The position numbers and the translations under genes are program-made. Source: Lunularia cruciata (taxonomy: Eukaryota > Streptophyta > Marchantiopsida > Lunulariales > Lunulariaceae). Taken from it: 64,000 nucleotides of DNA. The stretch's first letter is position 1; every line of letters starts with the position of its first letter. The DNA lies in assembly GCA_948567375.1 (NCBI GenBank), contig OX419761.1, positions 59,991,089-60,055,088 of the forward strand. Reading direction: 5' to 3'. Under the pieces are notes generated by a model. It made no database searches. It was not told the DNA's origin and saw nothing but the letters and a program-made list of their open reading frames with translations. This document shows positions 53,560-64,000 of the stretch, one piece after another.

Positions 53560-53900
53560 TATGATCTTATCCTTTTCAAGGGCTTTGATGTATATGTGTG
53601 GTGGAGAGTTGAGAGAAAGTCTGCGTTTAGTTTGAGGAATCTTGAGTGGGAGGAGGATGTTGGGAATGAGAGTTGTAGCAAAGCATGAGCATAAGAGCAT
53701 TGCATGAAGTGTTTGAGAAAGAGATGTTTCATGCTCTTGATCTACCACTCTTGAATCCTTTTCTCATCAAGCCCCAGATTCTACATCATGACAACTTACA
53801 GGACTGGATGGTGACACATTTTGGGACATCATTCATGGAGTTGGTGATGGAAAACCCAGATCTTGTCATCCTTTTGGTGCTTACTTATGAGTAGGTCTGG
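53560..53900 (+). pseudogene. Unrecognised coding relic
   Basis: Plus-strand pieces: EYDLILFKGFDVYVWWRVER with LRNLEWEEDVGNES near 53560-53670, then after a shift VFEKEMFHALDLPLLNPFLI and QDWMVTHFGTSFMELVMENP to a TAG at 53892. It is coding-like but without a known motif. It may belong to the same repeated family as the relic ending at 52830. Confidence 0.3.
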
Positions 53901-55139
53901 GATTTAACAATCTATGTGCTCTTCTAGATGGAGAATAACTTAATTTTTCTTATGAGCTTCAAGGTGGAGTTGTGGGGTCTATTTGTCAAAAAGTGAAGAA
54001 ACTAAATGACAAAAAAGTGCAAGTGATTGGATCCAAAGAAAAGAAGTCTAGGTTTTTCAACCATCAAAGGATTTTGGGAAGGCATTCATGGAGAAAGGAC
54101 CACATTTGGAGAGAGGAGTTGACAGGGTACAATTTGAAGATAGAAGGCAAATAATTTGAGCAGATTATGTAGGAGATATGATCAATTGAATCAAGGGGGT
54201 AGAATTTATACATAGGAGCAAAAAATAGACAATTTGGAAAGCTTCATGAGATGTCTTCATAATTTGTCATTGGAATTGAAGAGAAGATAGAGTGTTTGTA
54301 GTGTTAAGATCAATAAATTCTAGGTTTTGATCAATCTCAAATTAGATATGGGCAATTGAAGTTGGAGCTTTGGGACGTAAGGTGCTGGAGATGAGATGTT
54401 GATCAGGTTTCAAATTTTGGTCACTCCTAAAGTTGTGGTTTGAATCACCTTATGAAAATCTTCAATATTTTTTATGGTTAGGTTTTGCATCTTTGTGCAA
54501 AGTTTTCTTGTGAATTTCTCCAATAAAGAATTCAAGGTCTTGGATCAAGCATACTTGGGTTTGTAGTACTCACAAGTTAGCCCAACTCAAGAATCAATCC
54601 ATATTTAGGGATTGGGATTGGATTAGGCTATCAACCTTTGCGTGGATTTAGACAAGGGCAAAAAAAAATATTTGGTAAATTTTGGTTGGCTTTGGGTCTA
54701 TGGAGAGTGAGAGCTGATGCAACAAATTCTACCAAAAAAATTATTGTAAATTCAATAGAACATCTCTATCTTCAATCATGGATTAATATCAATTCTCTTA
54801 ATTTTTGTGACTATGATTCAGGTTTTTAGATTTTTGGACTGTTTTGAGGATTAATTGTACCTCTAATCCAAAATTTTTCCTAAAGTTACCAAGAATCAAT
54901 AGCAACCTTAAATTAGGGATTTTGAAATGTGAATTAAGGTGAAAATTATAGAAAATTGGCCCAATTTGAGAGTTTTTCAAGAGAGCTTTAGCAATCCAAT
55001 TGTGACTTATTTCACATAATTGGAAGATTATTATATAGGCTTTCTATTTAATTTTATAACACTTAAATCCAAATCACACAAAGAAAATTATGCCCATGTG
55101 AGTTGCACAAAGTTTTCCCTGTCTAAAAGACGTAGAATT
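53901..55139. other. Anonymous AT-rich DNA
   Basis: Only short frames, no domain seen. Confidence 0.45.
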
Positions 55140-55599
55140 TATCCACTTTAAGGACAAGTTGGTTTGGAAGTTGGAGTACAGATTGGAAGAAACTTGGAGT
55201 AAATATTGTAATCAGCTTAAGGATAGAGCAAGAGGCTTTGAAGCTGATTTCTAACAACAACATAAAGAGTTGTTGAATTCTTGTGGTTGGATCTTCTCTA
55301 GGCTTGCATGCTTGTTTGTATGCCCAATTGGCTTAGATTGGTATGCATATGTTGTGCTTAGGTTCTTTTGTTCTAGGAGTGTTGTGCATTTCTCCTTGGA
55401 AATGTTGGAAGTGATGACCAACAAACCAGGAGTGCATGTTATGATGATAGGTTAGGTTACCCGTTACCTCACCACTTGGTAGAAAGAATCTCAGATACAA
55501 TAGTGGACGGTTCTATTGATTGGGTACCCAACTTCTCAAATTAGTAGGGAAAGATATACATACAACCTCTTATCCATAAGCTCTCTAGCTAGGCATCAT

Positions 55600-56900
55600 G
55601 TGTGTTCCCAAAGAAAGAAAGGCAAAGTATAACAGTTGGTGAGCTCGACGTGAAACTTCTTAGGTGGAGAGTTAGAAAGAGGTTGTTGGTGGACATGGAC
55701 AGGAGATCAAACAAGAGCATAGGGGATTGGGGTGCTAATAGCTTTGTAGAGACACCCACATTACAACTTGATCTGGCTTCAGCACAAATGTTCCAAGCAT
55801 TTGCACTATATATGCAACAACACCAAGTTGTTGAGGTAAACGTAAGAAGGTATTGGTAACTAAAGCCTTGCAATTGGTTGTGGGGATGTTGGATCAATTT
55901 GATTGGAGGAATATTTGAAAGTACCTAAAGTATTACTCAAGGGAAGTGGAGTTCAACAAGGTTCTTGAATGGAAGATGATATACACATTAGAGCATATAG
56001 TTATCTTGGTGCTTTGTGTACACATAAAAGAGATCATTCAAACTCATGTAAGTGTTGGGAGAGATTTTTTCTTCATCTAAAAGAGAAATATTGCTTGGAG
56101 GATGTGGATAAGGTAACAAATAAGTCATTCATGGAATGGGTGAACAAAGCTATCAAGGAGCTGAGTGCAATTGAGCTATTTTAGGAGTTTGAGAGACAAT
56201 ATTCACAATTGTCTTGAATGGAGAAGCTCCCACTTGAGAATGACAAGGTAGAATTGTTCCTTCAATCAATAGATAGTGAGTTACAAAGAGAATTGAAGGT
56301 CTTGTTGGAGAATGGTTCAAAGAATATTGTGTTTACATCTGATTGGAGGAAGGTGTTAGAAGTGGTGAATATCTTTACCAAGCAAGAATATCATAGAGGA
56401 AAAGTGGTGGTAAGATAGGAAGCAATACCACTGGTGTTGCAAGGGCTCCAAGACAATTGATGATCCCTATTGCCATAGCACCAAATATCCCTAATCTAAT
56501 TTTCACCACTCCATTACAAAAAACCACCATCTATGATCTGGTGAAAGGGATGAGAGATTTGCAAATCAAATTAGTGAGGTTGGAAAAGAAAGGAAATGGT
56601 TGCGAAACCAGAACGGTGACAAAGCAAGACTATGTAAAAAGTTTTATTTGGTGTGATGGAACTAAACACACTAGGAAGGAGTGTGGTGGTTTTGCTGATA
56701 ATATTCAGCAAGGAGTGGTTTTTTGGAAAGATGGGAAGATTGCATCAAAAGAGATGGTGGAAATCCTTAAACCAATTTTGGGAAAGGAGGAATGCGGAAG
56801 TTGTTGGAGGATTTCTTGTCACTACAAGCTACCACATCAGTTGAGGTTGCTACCTATGGAGTAGAGATACTAGAAAATGAAGAAGAGGTTTTTCTGAAGC
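55600..56900 (+). pseudogene. gag relic of copy F
   Basis: Blocks: KYCLEDVDKVTNKSFMEWVN (56086 on), EFERQYSQLS, ENDKVELFLQSIDSELQREL and SDWRKVLEVVNIFTKQEY, a gag core. Next come TIYDLVKGMRDLQIKLVRLE and a zinc-knuckle-like FIWCDGTKHTRKECGGF near 56640, with the first Cys of CCHC lost, then NIQQGVVFWKDGKI. Frames shift between blocks. Confidence 0.7.
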
Positions 56901-57599
56901 ATGTAGATACGAGAAGCATGTGGAGCAATGCTCTACATACAATGGAAAAGGGGAAAACCACAAGAGAAGAACTTTTACGGGCTGCTACAAAAATCAGGAA
57001 TGCCACTCAATAGGCTGATCCAGTGGATACTATATCTGTTCATGCCTATTTGGCAAGAAACCAACATGAAGCTCTCATCAAAGAAAAACAAAGGAGAGAA
57101 GACATAGAGCTTAGTGATGAGAAATAAACTCAAAAAAGACAATTGAGAGAAGATAGGCTCCATCAAGAGGATGCTCCTCAAAGGCAATGAGTGGTACCTT
57201 TGTGGGAGGAGGTCATGGAGGATACCTTACCTTTTGATTCTAAAAAACCAATGAAGGGAAAGGGGAAGGAGAAGGGTAAACCACCCACTTACAAGCTTCA
57301 TTAGAATATTGAAGTAGCTACTAACTTGAAAGGAGTACTAGAAGAGAGAGTACTCAATGCTAAAGTGGAGTTTACTCCTTGGGATTGCCAAGAAAGAGTT
57401 TCATAATATCATCATAGACACCATCAAGAAAAGTGGCAATTGGTAGGATAAATTGCTCTATCAAACACTCTTGATACTAGGGTTAGGGAAGAGGAGTAGC
57501 AGTCCACAAAAGTTGCAACAACCGTAAGGTCAGATTTGTAGGTGATGAGGGTGATGATGATGGAATCTCTAGTCACTATACTAGAAGGCATTGGGCAAA

Positions 57600-58010
57600 T
57601 CTACCACTAAAACCTTGCTCAATATTGGCAACATGATAGATCCCATGGTTGCTCCTGTTGATCACGTATCATAAATCAACATTGTTTCCAAAGAGCTCTA
57701 CAAGTGTGGGCAATGGCCAATTGATATAGAGTATGGTTATGTGATCAAGGTAGCAAAAAGAACCAAGGGAGAGCTTTATGGTGCTACTCAGATGTGAGAG
57801 TGAAGGTTGGGGATGTAATTACCAAACAAAATTTCTTTGTTCAAGAGACTACATTATACCCGCTGATCCTTGGACAACCGTTCATTACAATGGTAAGGAT
57901 GGAAACCAAAGTCCTTGATGTCAATTTTTCTTATGCTTGGATCAAAAGCCAAGATGGAAAGAAAGCAATGCAGTTCCTCATTGTACCAACAAACCATGAG
58001 TGCAACTGAG
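57600..58010 (+). pseudogene. Protease relic of copy F
   Basis: INIVSKELYKCGQWPIDIEY, then RVKVGDVITKQNFFVQETTL, YPLILGQPFITMVRMETKVL and IKSQDGKKAMQFLIVPTNHE. This matches gypsy retropepsins with an 'LILGQP' C-terminal block. The catalytic DSGS region just upstream is ruined (VDHVS followed by a stop). Confidence 0.75.
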
Positions 58011-58149
58011 ATTATTTGAGGAGTGGTACTCTACCTAAAGTGATTTTGGAGTTCAAGGATTTTCTCCAAGTATCACTATAGGGCAAGAATATAGTGGTAC
58101 ATCAGAGACTTTGTTCTTGCTTCAAAGGGGAAGTACCTTATGAATAGGA

Positions 58150-58870
58150 GTGATGAGGTTTTCTCAAAGTGGGTTTAGTATGTATACACAACTTACCAAT
58201 TTGTGCAAATGGGAGCAAAAAGTTGAGCAAGAACAAGAAAGAGAGCTAAAAAGAGTGGGGTTGATTGAAGAGGATGACACCATATCAAGAATGTACATGG
58301 AGATAGGGATGGCGGATCCTCTAGGAGAGCTCAAGAGGATGGAGCCTGAGCATAAGCATGAGGATCAAGTGGTGGAAATACATTTGAGGTAGCTCTATGC
58401 AACAATAGAGTCTTTCTTTTTTGGTTCTGAGGCTAGGATAAAAACCACATACAAGAGTGTGGAGAGAAAGGTCAAGCTTGTGAATGAACCTCTTCCAAGT
58501 GACTCTGATCAGCATGTCCAACATGCTTAGAAGAAAAAAAGCTTAAGGAATTCAAATTAGATAGATCACAAGTTCATTGAAGCTACGCTCCAAGAGTTGA
58601 TAGTTGGTTCATCAGATTTTCTTCTACCAACAAAGGAGAAAAAACACTCCTCTTCTGCACAATAATAGCAAGACTATCATCATGAACAAATCTATCCAAA
58701 GCTATCATCAAGGAGTCAAATGACCAAGTGTATGAAGATCTCTCTGCCCTATAAGGTGGAAAGTAGGGAGGATAGATTGCACTATGTGGATGGTTCCTAC
58801 ATTAAGAGAGTACATAACTATCCAAGGTCAAAAGATCCTAAAGAGGTAAACCTAATGAAGTGAGATTCTC
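58150..58870 (+). pseudogene. Pre-RT segment of copy F
   Basis: Open from 58150 (VEQEQERELKRVGLIEEDDT) to 58390, then TYKSVERKVKLVNEPLPSDS, DHKFIEATLQELIVGSSDFL and YVDGSYIKRVHNYPRSKDP. The 'YKSV-RKVK-V--PLP-D' block precedes RT in this gypsy lineage. The RT core itself is missing. Confidence 0.55.
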
Positions 58871-60042
58871 ATAGGATCTAGCTCTAAGTCCTTTGAATTC
58901 ATCTTGTTATACATCTGTAGAACATAAATAGGCCATGAGGCAAGACCCAATGTGAATTCCCTATGGGAGTTTCAACCACTACCACATACTACATAGCAAC
59001 TACTCAACTCCATTAGGAGGAAGATTTATCAACAAAATAACCTCAAAGTGTAACAAACAAAACTAAATGAAATGGCTAACACTAAGATGTGCTACCCATG
59101 CTACAAGCCCGGATTTTGTGGGAGAACATCAGCCATGCCTAATAATCAAGCTCTTCTACACATTGTAACCAATGCTACCACAAAGCTATAATGATGCCAA
59201 ACAAGTAACATCCAAAACAATAATCTTCTTTTGTAGGACTCTTGAGAAGAGAATACATGGAATATAAACTCTTGAAAAATAAAGTCTCTCTCTAAACTCC
59301 GTTTTGAGTCTCTTGAGTCACCACACTACAAGGTGAGGAATGGGAGGCAAAATTATGGATCTCTTGAGTCACAACACTACAAGGTAACGCATGGCATTTT
59401 TTTAGGTCTACATCTTTGTGTAGGTCTAGCAAGTAGTAGTACTTAGTCTCGGTCCAAGATAAGCCACATAAGCCCTCACTTGAGCTAGACTACCCTCACT
59501 ATTCTCTACCTAAACATCTACACTCTTGCACCTCTCCATAGCAAATGCTAACTCTCATGCATGATTTTATAATTGGACCCTATAACCAACCATGGTAGCA
59601 ACACTTAGGATATCCAAGTCCAAGTCAGGTAACCTTTGCTCTCTCTCCATCTCATATGTGGTAAAGGTTAGATGCATCTCCTTCTTTGTAGCAAGAGTGT
59701 CCTCTTGCTCACAAATGAGTCTCTTTCTCTCAAACAATGATCTATCTTGCTCCTCCAAGCTCTCCTATCTACTCTTGCACTACTCTCTCCTACTCGTCTA
59801 CACTATCTAATCTACTCTTTCACTCAACAACAAGTTGCTCTTGCTCCTCAGCCACTTGGACACAGTCATCTAATACAAGCTTTATGTCAATAGAACAAGA
59901 GGAGGAAGAGACTCTTGGGTGCAAAGGGTGAGGTGCAATCTCTAGGGATAGAGAAGAGGAAGAAGAGGAAGAAGGAGCTACCTCAAAGGATGAAGATGTA
60001 CAAGGAACTCTCTCAAGAAAACTATCATTCCTTAACCTCACT
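58871..60042. other. Flank between copy F and copy B, with an acidic coding relic
   Basis: Mostly anonymous. At 59880-60042 the plus strand reads MSIEQEEEETLGCKG, a stop, then SRDREEEEEEEGATSKDEDV and LSRKLSFLNLTI up to the LTR of copy B, suggesting B also entered a charged coding relic. Confidence 0.4.
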
Positions 60043-60047
60043 ATTGG

Positions 60048-60472
60048 TGTAAAAGACCGAAACCGAGGAGAGAAATAGGAGAATGGAAACTCACATTGGG
60101 ACACTGAATGAGGGAAAACTCCGAATGCCTAGCATGAGCTTTGGCTTTGGTATTTATAGGTAGCATACAAGGCCCTTGAGAAGCTTCTCAAGAAGCTTCC
60201 TCAAGCCGCTTTCTTAGAGTGCAAGCCAAGTTAACTAGAAAGCTTCTCAAGAAGCTTCCTTCTAGAAGCCGCCTACTTAGCGTGCAAGCTAAGCTAGTTG
60301 GAAGCTTCTAGAAGCTTCCTTCTAGAAGCTACTTACTTAAGGTGCAAGCTAAGCTAACTGGGAAGCTTCCCAAGAAGCTTCCTAGATACTTCCAGAATAT
60401 TCTAGGCTAATTTGTCTTATGTGCTACTTCGTGAGCCTGACTGACTTCATCGCTAAACTCCATATTGTTACA
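60048..60472 (-). repeat. 3' LTR of copy B (425 bp)
   Basis: Ends TGTAAAAGACCG and CTCCATATTGTTACA, followed by the PPT (plus strand TATTCCCCC, 60473-60481). Confidence 0.93.
60151..60403 (-). promoter_or_regulatory. TATA box and heat-shock-element array of copy B LTR
   Basis: TATA at 60151-60158. Perfect four-unit array gGAAg cTTCt aGAAg cTTCc at 60300-60319 and perfect trimer cTTCc aGAAt aTTCt at 60389-60403, in the same positions as in copy A. Confidence 0.7.
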
Positions 60473-61870
60473 TATTCCCCCGCCGCTAGTTGGTGACGTC
60501 CTCGTTGCCAGTGAAGCTTTGAATTCCTGGATGGCCGTCTGTGCATTGTGGAGGTGAGAAAGAGGTTCCCATGTGGCATCATGAAGGGGATACCCTTTCC
60601 AAAGGACCTTGTACTCCGTATGTTGGCGACGGCCTTGTTGAATGTGGCAACGTGCAAGGATACGATCAACTTCGTACTCCTCATGATCATTGATAGGGAT
60701 AGGAAGAGAGGGAGGTTGGACTCAAGAGGAAAAGGAAGAGGGGTTAGGAACAAAGGGTTTCAACTTGGAAACATGAAAGACAGGATGGATATGCATGTGA
60801 CAAGGCAAGGCAAGACAATAAGCAACAGGAGAGACAATTTGGGTGATACCAAAGGGTCTTATCCAATTAGGGGCAAGTTTACAAACTTGGGTATCAAGTG
60901 GGAAAGGGAGGTTACTAGAGGATAGCATGACTTTATCACCGACTTCAAAGGTGAGATCTCGACGATGGTGGTCCGCATATTGTTTTTGGCAATTCTTAGC
61001 ATTAAGGAGGTGAGACTTGGCTTGTTGGAGAGATTGGGATATAGTGGTCAAGAATGTGGAAGTATGAGGAACTTGAGATGGAGGGGGAGCAAGAAGAGAA
61101 TCTGGAACAAGCGGATCTTGGCCAAAATTGAGAAAGAAAGGAGAGAATCTGATGCTTGCCTGTTTGGAATTGTTGTAGGCAAATTTGGCAGCGGTAAGAC
61201 ATTCATCCCAATTGGTATGGTGGACATTGACAAAGGTACGCAACATATCCTCCAATGTACGATTTGCACGTTTGGTTTGTCCATCAGTTTGAGGATGATA
61301 GGCCGTGGACAAAGCAATCTTGGTGCCAAGTATCTGAAAGAGTGCTTGCCAAAACTTCTTGGTAAAGCAAGGATCACGGTCGGAGATGAGTACGCGTGGC
61401 ATTCCATGATGCTTGAAGACATTGTCACAGTAGATTTGCGCTAAGGTTGGAGCATCCATAGTATCACAGGTTGGTGCTACTAAGCTTATCCACAAACACC
61501 ACGATGGCAGTGTGTCTTTGTTTTGTCTTTGGCAAGGATGTGATGAGATCCAAGCTCACATGCTCCCAACGAGCTGATGGAACGGCAAGCGGTTGAAGGA
61601 GTCCACCCGGCTTCTAGTTGTTGGCCTTGTTACGTTGGCATCTCTCACATGATCGGACAAATTCTTGAACATCCCGTGTCATGTTGGGCCACCACCATTG
61701 ATGTTGGAGGGTACCCAAGGTCTTGTCCACACCCATGTGACCAGCGATGGGTAAATCATGGGCTTCTTGAAGGCGCACAAGTAGATGATCACCTGGCTGG
61801 AACATAGATCCAGTTCGCATGGAATAGAAGGCCTTCCTTGAAGGAGAAGGTGTTGTACTCTTTGTCACCT
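60415..61870 (-). pseudogene. pol: Integrase and chromodomain of copy B
   Basis: The zinc domain is complete: EAHDLPIAGHMGVDKTLGTL with SCERCQRNKANN (HHCC). The core has VLISDRDPCFTKKF and RANRTLEDML. The frame 61495-60725 is open through DKVMLSSSNLPFPLDTQVCK and VFHVSKLKPFVPN to a TGA at 60722-60724, where copy A has CGA. After it the chromodomain reads EYEVDRILARCHIQQG, EYKVLWKGYPLHDATWEPL. The frame then passes the PPT and 3' LTR start to a TAG near 60415. The start of the core (GHTAIVVFVDKLSK region) is shifted near 61480. Confidence 0.9.
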
Positions 61871-61948
61871 GTTGTTAGCCAACCATGTACCATTTGGAAG
61901 AAGGGATCTTGTTGTAGAGCTAACCGAAACTCGTTATGAATCTTGGGA

Positions 61949-63156
61949 TCAACTGACACCATTGTAATTGCTATCGCGATGAGAGGAAGACTTCAAATCA
62001 GGTCGTCGTGATAGAGCATCAAGGATAACATGGAACCAACCTGGTTTATACTCAAGTTTGATGTCAAACAATTGGAGTTGCTCTTCCCATCGATGATGTC
62101 GACTCTTCATGTGCTCTAGGTGTAAGGTCTGCAACAATGGCTTGTGATCAGTTTGCATGATCACTTGTTTCCCTAAGAGGTAATGCCTCCATACCTTGGT
62201 GGCATATACCATTGCAAGTTGTTCCCGATCTTGAGTAGAGTAATTTCTTTCAGCTGTATTTAGTCGGTGAGACACAAAGGCAATAGGATGTAGTCCATCT
62301 GGAAATTCTTGTTGCAACACAGCTCCAATTGCAAAGTTAGAAGCATCAAAATCAACCACACAAGGTAGTTGAGGATCATATGGTTGAAGAATGGGTCTTG
62401 GAGACACCATATGCTTTAACTTCTGGAATGCTTCTTCATGCTTGGTGGTCCATTGGAAGCTCGAGTTCTTTCCCAAGAGGTCAGTCAATGGTGTAGCCAC
62501 GTGAGCATAATAGTGGATGAACGTCGGTAAAGACTGGCCAATCCATTGAATGCTCGTACTTCGGTAGTATCCTTTGGGGTAGGCCAATCAGTAAAGGCCT
62601 TGATCCTCTCTTCTTCCATTTTCATCCACTCTGATGAGATCTTATGACCCAAGAAGGTAACCTCCTTCTGCCAAAAAGCACACTTTGACTTCTTGCAGTA
62701 AAATTTCCACTGTTGTAGTCGTCTTAGGACTTCTCGCACATGATTCCTGTGTTCTGCCTCTGTCCTACTATAGATTAAGATATCATCTAAGAACACTACC
62801 ACGGACTGATCCAATAGTCCCTCCAACACCCGATGCATCTAATCCATGAAGACTGCTGGAGCATTAGTGAGTCCGAAAGGTAGAACTCTCCACTCAAAAT
62901 GTCCATACCTTGTGTGAAAGGCAGTCTTTTGCACATCCTCTCCTTCAATAGGAATTTGCCAATAGCCGCTACAAAGATCTAGCTTGGAAAAGTAGCGAGC
63001 TCCACTTAATTGATCAAGCAGGTCATCGATCCGAGGCAAGGGATATGCATTCTTCACGGTTTGCTTATTGAGCCTACGGTAATCAATACAGAAACAAAGT
63101 CCTCCATCCTTCTTTGGAACAAATAGTACCGGTGCTCCCCACAGAGAGGTATTATG
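61949..63156 (-). pseudogene. pol: RT and RNase H of copy B
   Basis: [52 protein letters not shown], a TAG (CAG in copy A), then [41 protein letters not shown] shift lies near 62520. RNase [65 protein letters not shown]. All catalytic blocks are visible. Confidence 0.92.
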
Positions 63157-64000
63157 TCATATGAAATCCTTCTCCAACAACTCTGTAAGTGTTGTTTGCA
63201 ACTCCTCCAACTCCTTTGGTGAGAGCCGATAGATTGGTCTACTCACTGGAATACTCCCTGGCAATAACTCAATCTTGAAGGGCATACCTCGATTAGAGGG
63301 TAATCCCTTTGGCAGATCATCCGGAAACACATCTGCAAACTCTTGAACTATCCAATCAACCATTGCTTGATGCGGCACCTGGCCCTCCTCAGATTGTTCT
63401 TGTGCAATCGGCTTGATCCACACCGCAAATACAGACTTATCTTCCTCCAAAGCTTGCTCTATGGCTGCTTCATTAACAAACTTCCCTTCAAGGGACTCAT
63501 CTCTCTTCCAAGCTTGCTCCATGGTTGCCTTCTTGGCAAACTTCCCATCTTGGGACTCATCTCCCTTCCGGATTTGCTCTATGGCTATCTTCTCAACAAA
63601 CTTCCCATCTTGGGACTGACTATTCTTAGGTGTCTTACTCAAAGGTGCCAGACAACCTAATTAGAAATTCCTACCTTGGTGTTGTACTTGAATTTGACGT
63701 CGGATCCAATCAAATTGAACCTTATGACGTTCAAGCCAAGGTAGACCCAGAATGATATCATAGTGTAGAGGTGCCACTACAAACCTCATACACTCCAAAT
63801 ACTCCTTCCCAATCTTGAGGTAACAGGATGCGAGGTGCGGAATGCAGAACCTTTTCTACCATCCGCCATCATCAAACTACTTCCAATCACTGGCTTGATA
63901 GGAATACCCAATTCCTTTGCTACTTGCATAGATATGCAATTCTTTGAACTTCCAGAATCAACCAAAATCCTACAACCCCGATTAGATATCATACCTTGCA
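63157..64000 (-). pseudogene. pol: Protease and linker of copy B (partial)
   Basis: The protease piece 63992-63786 shows LVDSGSSKNCISMQVAKELG; a one-base loss near 63820 shifts the frame. The linker 63642-63157 has three 20-residue repeats (60-bp period, about 63447-63626), then FADVFPDDLPKGLPSNRGMP, KIELLPGSIPVSRPIYRLSP and LLEKDFI before the TGA at 63157-63159. The N-terminal part and gag lie beyond the window. Confidence 0.9.

Larger units (their letters stand above)
55140..58870 (+). mobile_element. Partial Ty3/gypsy element of a third family, copy F
   Basis: Gag, protease and the N-terminal entry to RT occur in order on the plus strand, all frame-broken. The RT core, RNase H, integrase and LTRs are absent, so the copy is truncated near 58870. 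Its protein motifs differ from those of the chromovirus copies and of copy E, so three gypsy lineages share this window. A charged helical segment at 55150-55270 may belong to it or to a preceding relic. Confidence 0.75.
60048..64000 (-). mobile_element. Ty3/gypsy chromovirus, copy B (cut by window edge)
   Basis: Same family and orientation as copy A. From the left: 3' LTR (60048-60472), PPT, chromodomain, integrase, RNase H, RT, linker repeats and protease; the window ends inside the protease. The 5 bp before the LTR are ATTGG (60043-60047); the matching duplicate would lie beyond 64000. Coding blocks are longer and cleaner than in A, but stops are present (60722-60724, 63157-63159, TAG near 62840), so this copy too looks inactive. 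Confidence 0.93.

Noticed and set aside
1..64000. tRNA, rRNA or organelle-derived segments
   Set aside because: No cloverleaf, rRNA core or organelle gene was noticed while reading both strands; a tRNAscan and organelle BLAST would settle it.

Overview
The window is nuclear DNA of a land plant. Evidence: LTR retrotransposons primed by initiator-Met tRNA, a two-exon plant carboxylesterase of the CXE18/GID1-like class, short introns with GT..AG ends, and CGA-to-TGA decay typical of methylated plant transposons. A canonical aromatic-cage chromodomain in the main retroelement family, and several gypsy/RT families I associate with non-seed plants, make a moss, fern or other non-seed plant my best guess; the species is not established. 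The first bases are a HindIII site, as expected for a genomic clone end.

Layout. 1-2041 (minus): a decayed low-copy gene with collagen-like Gly-X-Y triplets, followed by GC-richer anonymous DNA to about 3300. 3300-6600: AT-rich DNA with nested tandem repeats. 7500-8392: relic of a reverse-transcriptase-like element. 10159-12850: truncated Ty3/gypsy chromovirus (copy D). 14090-14593 and 15546-16137: two solo LTRs of different families with intact target duplications. 19323-24926: a complete chromovirus (copy A, minus) with both LTRs, PBS, PPT and a TCCCT target duplication. 25270-26579: Ty1/copia relic. 28330-29760: lysine-rich coiled-coil coding relic. 30560-38450: second gypsy family (copy E, minus) carrying a six-copy 55-bp minisatellite and invaded by a solo chromovirus LTR. 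40600-41339: decayed low-copy gene (minus). 41594-43397: the only apparently intact host gene, a CXE carboxylesterase (plus). 45665-51975: old full-length chromovirus (copy C, plus), inserted in a coding relic and itself invaded by a solo LTR. 55140-58870: third gypsy family (copy F, plus; gag, protease, start of RT). 60048-64000: chromovirus copy B (minus), cut by the window edge.

The most striking signal is in the chromovirus LTRs. Upstream of the TATA box the U3 region carries perfect heat-shock-element arrays (alternating nGAAn/nTTCn pentamers). A perfect trimer survives at the same place in six of eight LTR copies, several of them otherwise badly decayed. This suggests a heat-activated retrotransposon family, analogous to the copia element ONSEN but in a chromodomain-bearing Ty3/gypsy element. 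Other notable points: in-frame TGA codons shared by independent copies, transition-only LTR divergence, a 3 x 20-residue tandem repeat between protease and RT, and a polyprotein frame that runs through the PPT into the 3' LTR.
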